From Mycolicibacterium aurum (lineage in GTDB: Bacteria > Actinomycetota > Actinomycetes > Mycobacteriales > Mycobacteriaceae), in NCBI RefSeq assembly GCF_900637195.1, contig NZ_LR134356.1:3844001-3908000 (forward strand): a DNA stretch of 64,000 nucleotides. The letters are read 5' to 3'. The notes beneath the pieces were generated by a model that saw only the letters and a list, made by a program, of their open reading frames with translations, was not told the DNA's origin and did not search any database. The position numbers were made by a program, and so were the translations under genes. Shown piece after piece: positions 61,501-64,000 of this stretch (positions are counted from its first letter, which is position 1; the number at the start of each line of letters is the position of its first letter).

Positions 61501-63653
61501 ACGGTCATGCCGTCGGCGGTCCACGCCCCGACCACCTCGTCGACGCCGGCGACAGTTCCGGACACCACCGTCGAGTCCGGTGAGGCGCTGATGGCGGCGA
61601 CCACGTCGGCGCGTCCGGCCAGGCGGCGGCTCGCCTCGTCGAAGGGCAGGCGGACCAGCGCCATGGCTCCGCGGCCCATGACCGAACGGAATCCGCGCGC
61701 CCGATAGCACGCCACCGATGCACCGTGCGCCAGGTCGAAGACGCCTGCGACGACGCACGCCGCCACCTCCCCGACCGAATGGCCGATCACCGCGGCGGGC
61801 GCCACCCCGCGTTCGCGGAGCACCGCGGCGAGACCGACCTGCATCGCGAAGGTCAGCACCTGGACCTCGTCGGTTCCGCCGAGCTGCTCAGCGGTCAGGG
61901 CCTCCCGTGCGGAGAATCCGAGCTCGGCGCCGAATACGACGTCGACCTCGTCGATGGTCGCCGCGAAGGCCGGTTCGGTCGCCAGCAGCTCACGGCCCAT
62001 CCCCGCCCAGTGCGAGCCATGCCCGGAGAACACCCACACGGCACCGTTGTCGGCGCCGGGGATGACCGTTCCCGTCACCACCCGCGGATGGCGGATCTGG
62101 GCGGCCATCGATTCGAGCGCATCGACCGCCACCCCGGGGTCGGCCGAGCCATCGGTGACGACCGCACCCCTGACCGGTTCGTGTGAGCGGCGGGCCCACA
62201 GGGTGGCCGCGACGTCGTCGACGGAGAAGTCGGACCCGCGCAGACTGCGGGCCAGCGCGCCTGCCTGCGCAGCCAGCCGGGCCTCCGAGCGCGCCGACAC
62301 CGGCAGGAAAGAGGCGGGCGCAGCGGCGGTGTCGAGGACCGCGGCGGCGGGGGCCTCTTCGAGCAGGACGTGGGCGAGGGTGCCGCCGTAGCCGTAGCTG
62401 CACACCGCCGCGCGCCGCGGGTCAGTGCTGCGCGGCCACGGCTGCGCCTCGGTGGGGACCCACAGCCCACTGTCGTCCCAGTCCACAGCGGTGGTCAGCG
62501 CGCGCACGCCCGCCGTCGGAGGCAGCACTTCGTGGTGCAGCGCCAGCGCCGCCTTGATGAGACCGACGACCCCGGCTCCGCCCTCGAGGTGTCCGGTGTT
62601 CGGTTTCACCGATCCGACCGCGCACGGCGTGTCGGTGCGGCCTGCGCCGTACACGGCCGCGAGTGCCGCGATCTCCACCGGATCGCCTGTGGGCGTACCG
62701 GTTCCGTGTGCCTCGATGAAGCTGACGCTCTCCGGCGCAACGTCGGCGGCGCGGCAGGCGAGCCGGAACAGATCCTCCTGGGCCTCGCCGTTGGGCGACA
62801 TGATGCCGACCGTGCGGCCATCCTGAGCGACCGCCCCGCCGCGGATGACCGCGAGCACACGGTCTCCGTCGCGCAGCGCGTCGGCCAACCGCTTGAGCAC
62901 CACCACACCCGCGCCCTCGCCGCGCCCGTACCCGTCGGCGGCGTCGTCGAACGTCTTGCAGCGACCGTCGGGCGCCGTGGCGCCTGCGACGTCGAGCACC
63001 CGCGTCAGCCCGGGACCGATCAGCGCACTGACCCCGCCCGCGAGGGCCAGCGACGTCTCGCCGTCCCGCAGCAGCTGGCACGCCTGATGCACCGCGACCA
63101 GCGACGCCGCACACGCGGCATCGAGCGCGACGCTGGGACCGCGCAGGTCGAGCAGATGCGACACCCGGTTGGCCACCCCGCACAGCGAGGTGCCGATCCC
63201 GGTCCAGGCTTCGATGCCTGGGAGGTCCTCCATGAGGAGCTTGCCGTAGTCGTCGGAGTTCACCCCCATCAGCACCGCGGTGTCGCTGCCGGCCAGCGAT
63301 CGCGGCGGGATTCCCGCGTGTTCCAGTGCCTCCCAGGACACTTCGAGCGCCATCCGCTGCTGCGGGTCCATCAGCTCGGCTTCCCGTGGGGACACCCCGA
63401 AGAATTCGGCGTCGAACCCCGGCAGGTCGTCGAGGAACGTGCCCCACCGCGTCGTCTCGCGCAACACCGCGGCGTTGCGCGGATCGCGGTGTAGGTAGGG
63501 CTCCCACCGTTCCGGGGGGACCTCGGTGACCGCGCTTGCCTGCGCGAGCAGGAACGCCCAGAAGTCCTCCGGGGTGGTGATGTCGCCTGCGAGACGGCAG
63601 CCGATCCCGATGATGGCGATCGGAGCGGCGGGCTGGGTGCGGTTCAGCCCCAC
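58521..63653 (-). CDS. Iterative type I PKS of 6-methylsalicylate-synthase type
   Basis: A 1710-residue single-module PKS. Domain order: ketosynthase (about 10-430, Cys in DAACAASLVAVHQ near residue 181), malonyl-type acyltransferase (GHSVGE near 624, VAFHSPAMD near 750), a dehydratase/thioester-hydrolase-like domain (HPVQQTEIVP near 929), ketoreductase (TGGTGALGLRIAQ near 1364, Tyr and Asn in GAYACANAFLD near 1513) and an acyl carrier protein (GVDSIMTVAL near 1659). Architecture and length match bacterial 6-methylsalicylate synthases such as ChlB1; orsellinate synthases lack the ketoreductase. Methyl-naphthoate is the other possible product (NcsB/AziB relatives). GTG 63653 is chosen over the longer open frame since an IdeR-like box ends 14 bases upstream. 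It converges on mbtA. Confidence 0.9.
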   Translation of the reverse strand: MGLNRTQPAAPIAIIGIGCRLAGDITTPEDFWAFLLAQASAVTEVPPERWEPYLHRDPRNAAVLRETTRWGTFLDDLPGFDAEFFGVSPREAELMDPQQRMALEVSWEALEHAGIPPRSLAGSDTAVLMGVNSDDYGKLLMEDLPGIEAWTGIGTSLCGVANRVSHLLDLRGPSVALDAACAASLVAVHQACQLLRDGETSLALAGGVSALIGPGLTRVLDVAGATAPDGRCKTFDDAADGYGRGEGAGVVVLKRLADALRDGDRVLAVIRGGAVAQDGRTVGIMSPNGEAQEDLFRLACRAADVAPESVSFIEAHGTGTPTGDPVEIAALAAVYGAGRTDTPCAVGSVKPNTGHLEGGAGVVGLIKAALALHHEVLPPTAGVRALTTAVDWDDSGLWVPTEAQPWPRSTDPRRAAVCSYGYGGTLAHVLLEEAPAAAVLDTAAAPASFLPVSARSEARLAAQAGALARSLRGSDFSVDDVAATLWARRSHEPVRGAVVTDGSADPGVAVDALESMAAQIRHPRVVTGTVIPGADNGAVWVFSGHGSHWAGMGRELLATEPAFAATIDEVDVVFGAELGFSAREALTAEQLGGTDEVQVLTFAMQVGLAAVLRERGVAPAAVIGHSVGEVAACVVAGVFDLAHGASVACYRARGFRSVMGRGAMALVRLPFDEASRRLAGRADVVAAISASPDSTVVSGTVAGVDEVVGAWTADGMTVRRVNTDVAFHSPAMDALTGELARLVGSLPEPGPARVPLYTTALRDPRSRARRGPRYWASNLRDRVRFAEAVAAAAEDGHRLFLEVSAHPVVSHSIAETLLAGGVGEHAVVPVLRRDQPERRAVGAAIAGLYCHGAPVDHAFTAITRWAADLPGTQWQHRRFWRTPTPPPGTRALHDPASHTLLGGAVDVTGAVPSRVWQTRLDMDNRPYPGDHPVQQTEIVPAAVLLNTFLRAAGSGLAEVRLRTPVPPGRARDLQVVLQDRSLRISTRLADAESVNGERELAGDWLTHSSAVVAVDQNLDGRGIQLLGGRVDPAAWLRCAEQLPPSHVVDTLAGVGVAAMGFGWRVLDIRRGEGELLVRVSAEADGSEPPSWAGLLDAATSAASTIFDGPPRLRMPARIDRVDVCGAPPAVALLHVRRREGTSTDVSIADESGAVRAALTAMTFEELENPAGTDTSRLLHHVAWHATPLPERERPTDVALVGGRDDDIDSLTTELSEAGVSCRAYAEPGLLPDTAGSGSVVLLVPRRDDSPEATAELVLHTLKHLHHSGFPGRLWVLTRHVHEGTNLVHAPLFGLSRVAAAEHPQLWGGVLDLGDDPVPAAALTLHGNGVVVVRDGRATTARLAHARSAGGAPMTCTPAGTYVMTGGTGALGLRIAQRLADLGARRLVLLSRSGLPHREQWSADTECDAVRAVAALEERGVSVHVAAIDIGADDAADRLRAVLRELPPVRGVVHAAGVEAGALLLNTSDAEIRSAMRPKVAGTYTLHEVFPPGQLDWMVLFSSCGYLAGFPGQGAYACANAFLDATARHRHSLGDRTVSVAWTAWRGLGMGSTSGFVAAQLAALGMGTVGADDALRALDSAMRGDEPNIVVLPVLPDAAAVPMLADVAPAGEQDDGDAAMGPGDADLDEWSAQQVLAAVANELGLRESDIDPRVPLVEAGVDSIMTVALRRALEKRTGLALPPTLLWEHPTAAALTDRIAEGFRCSSSTQA

Positions 63654-63666
63654 GTCGAGACAGGCA

Positions 63667-63685
63667 TATGGATAGCCTTTCCTAA
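63667..63685 (-). promoter_or_regulatory. IdeR-like iron box upstream of the PKS gene
   Basis: Read on the minus strand it is TTAGGAAAGGCTATCCATA. It matches the IdeR consensus at 14 of 19 positions, with the left half TTAGG and the central AGGCTA intact. It lies 14 bases upstream of the chosen GTG, over the expected promoter, so the PKS would be iron-repressed in step with mbtA and mbtB. Confidence 0.6.
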
Positions 63686-63730
63686 GCCGAGGTTCCGCAT
63701 GCGAGCATCCTGGCACAACGGAGGTGCCCG

Positions 63731-63754
63731 CAGCGGCTTACCTGGCAGCCGCTG
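63731..63754. terminator. Hairpin after the SnoaL-like gene
   Basis: A perfect 8-base-pair inverted repeat CAGCGGCT and AGCCGCTG with an 8-base loop lies 25 bases downstream of the SnoaL-like stop and about 78 bases upstream of the PKS start. There is no T-run. It could end the upstream transcript and keep it off the iron-controlled PKS promoter. Confidence 0.4.
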
Positions 63755-63778
63755 TGGCTTGGCTGTGAGCGTTGTTGG

Positions 63779-64000
63779 TCACATCCGGGGCGGTGGCTGC
63801 GCTCCCGCATCCTCGGGATCGACCTCGACCGCGTAGGAGGTGATCGCTGAAATCGTGTCGCCGGAGAACTCGTATATGGCACAACTGGCCACCGCCGTCA
63901 CGCCGTCCGGCCGCAGGTAACGCACCACCGTGTCGACGGCGACGGTGTCTCGATCACCGACCGTCACGCACCGGTCGAACTGCACCTCTGCACCGGCGAG
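63779..64000 (-). CDS. SnoaL/NTF2-like protein, 5' truncated by the window
   Basis: The frame is open to the window edge and ends at a TGA at 63779-63781, giving the last 73 residues. They form the pattern of a small curved-sheet NTF2/SnoaL fold: VQFDRCVTVGDRDTVAVD, VVRYLRPDGVTAVASCAIYEF, then SGDTISAITSYAVEVDPED and a Pro-rich tail. Such domains occur in polyketide cyclases, steroid isomerases and many small stress proteins. Being upstream of the PKS it could be a cyclase-like partner, but a separate transcription unit is suggested by the hairpin and the IdeR-like box between them. The start codon is outside the window. Confidence 0.65.
   Translation of the reverse strand, partial: LAGAEVQFDRCVTVGDRDTVAVDTVVRYLRPDGVTAVASCAIYEFSGDTISAITSYAVEVDPEDAGAQPPPRM

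Noticed and set aside
1..64000. CRISPR arrays, rRNA, insertion sequences, prophage genes
   Set aside because: No regularly spaced repeats, transposase, integrase or rRNA-like sequence was recognised on either strand.

Overview
The window is GC-rich, densely coded DNA from a Mycobacterium/Mycolicibacterium-type actinobacterium. The evidence is the gene order, which matches the Mycobacterium tuberculosis (Mtb) stretch from about Rv2341 to Rv2384 (asnT, Rv2342, dnaG, dgt, Rv2345, glyS, smtB, zur, Rv2360c, uppS, recO, amiA2, era, Rv2365c, Rv2366c, ybeY, phoH, rsmE, dnaJ2, hrcA, Rv2375, mbtH-mbtA), together with lipobox and MmpS/MmpL proteins, a PE-PPE-domain hydrolase, IdeR-type boxes and many apparently leaderless or GTG starts. 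All synteny statements rest on recalled Mtb gene order; no search was run.

Layout. 1-5.2 kb: end of an MFS transporter, a VIT1/CCC1 metal transporter, an acyl-CoA dehydrogenase/oxidase, small exported proteins, a membrane protein running into tRNA-Asn. 5.3-13 kb: small conserved proteins, DNA primase, dGTPase, a TPM-domain protein, a broken DUF559-like remnant and glycyl-tRNA synthetase. 13-18.2 kb: the smtB-zur zinc regulators, cis-prenyltransferase, RecO, an amidase and an exported CAP-like protein. 18.2-25.7 kb: an accessory block absent from this position in Mtb, holding a LuxR/AAA regulator, a cyclase/AAA protein and a PE-PPE-domain protein. 25.9-30.1 kb: the phoH-ybeY-CBS-CDD-era operon with 4-base overlaps. 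30.1-33.5 kb: an mmpS-mmpL pair with an IdeR-like box. 33.6-36.6 kb: hrcA-dnaJ2-rsmE. 37-58.5 kb: the mycobactin cluster mbtH-G-F-E-D-C-T-B on the minus strand and mbtA on the plus strand, divergent around two tandem IdeR-like boxes. 58.5-63.7 kb: a 1710-residue iterative type I PKS of 6-methylsalicylate-synthase architecture with its own IdeR-like box. The right edge cuts a SnoaL-like gene.

How the genes fit together. MbtA activates an aryl acid and loads MbtB. MbtB, E, C/D and F assemble the mycobactin backbone with MbtG hydroxylating lysine and MbtH supporting the adenylation domains. MbtT is a stand-alone thioesterase that in Mtb would be the C-terminus of MbtB. The MmpS/MmpL pair is a likely siderophore exporter. 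The most interesting feature is the PKS, which lies where Mtb carries mbtJ/mbtI. Its domains, adjacency and IdeR box suggest it supplies 6-methylsalicylate, so the organism would make methyl-salicyl (mycobactin P-like) mycobactins. No rRNA, CRISPR array, phage or insertion sequence was seen, and no gene-free stretch exceeds about 300 bases.
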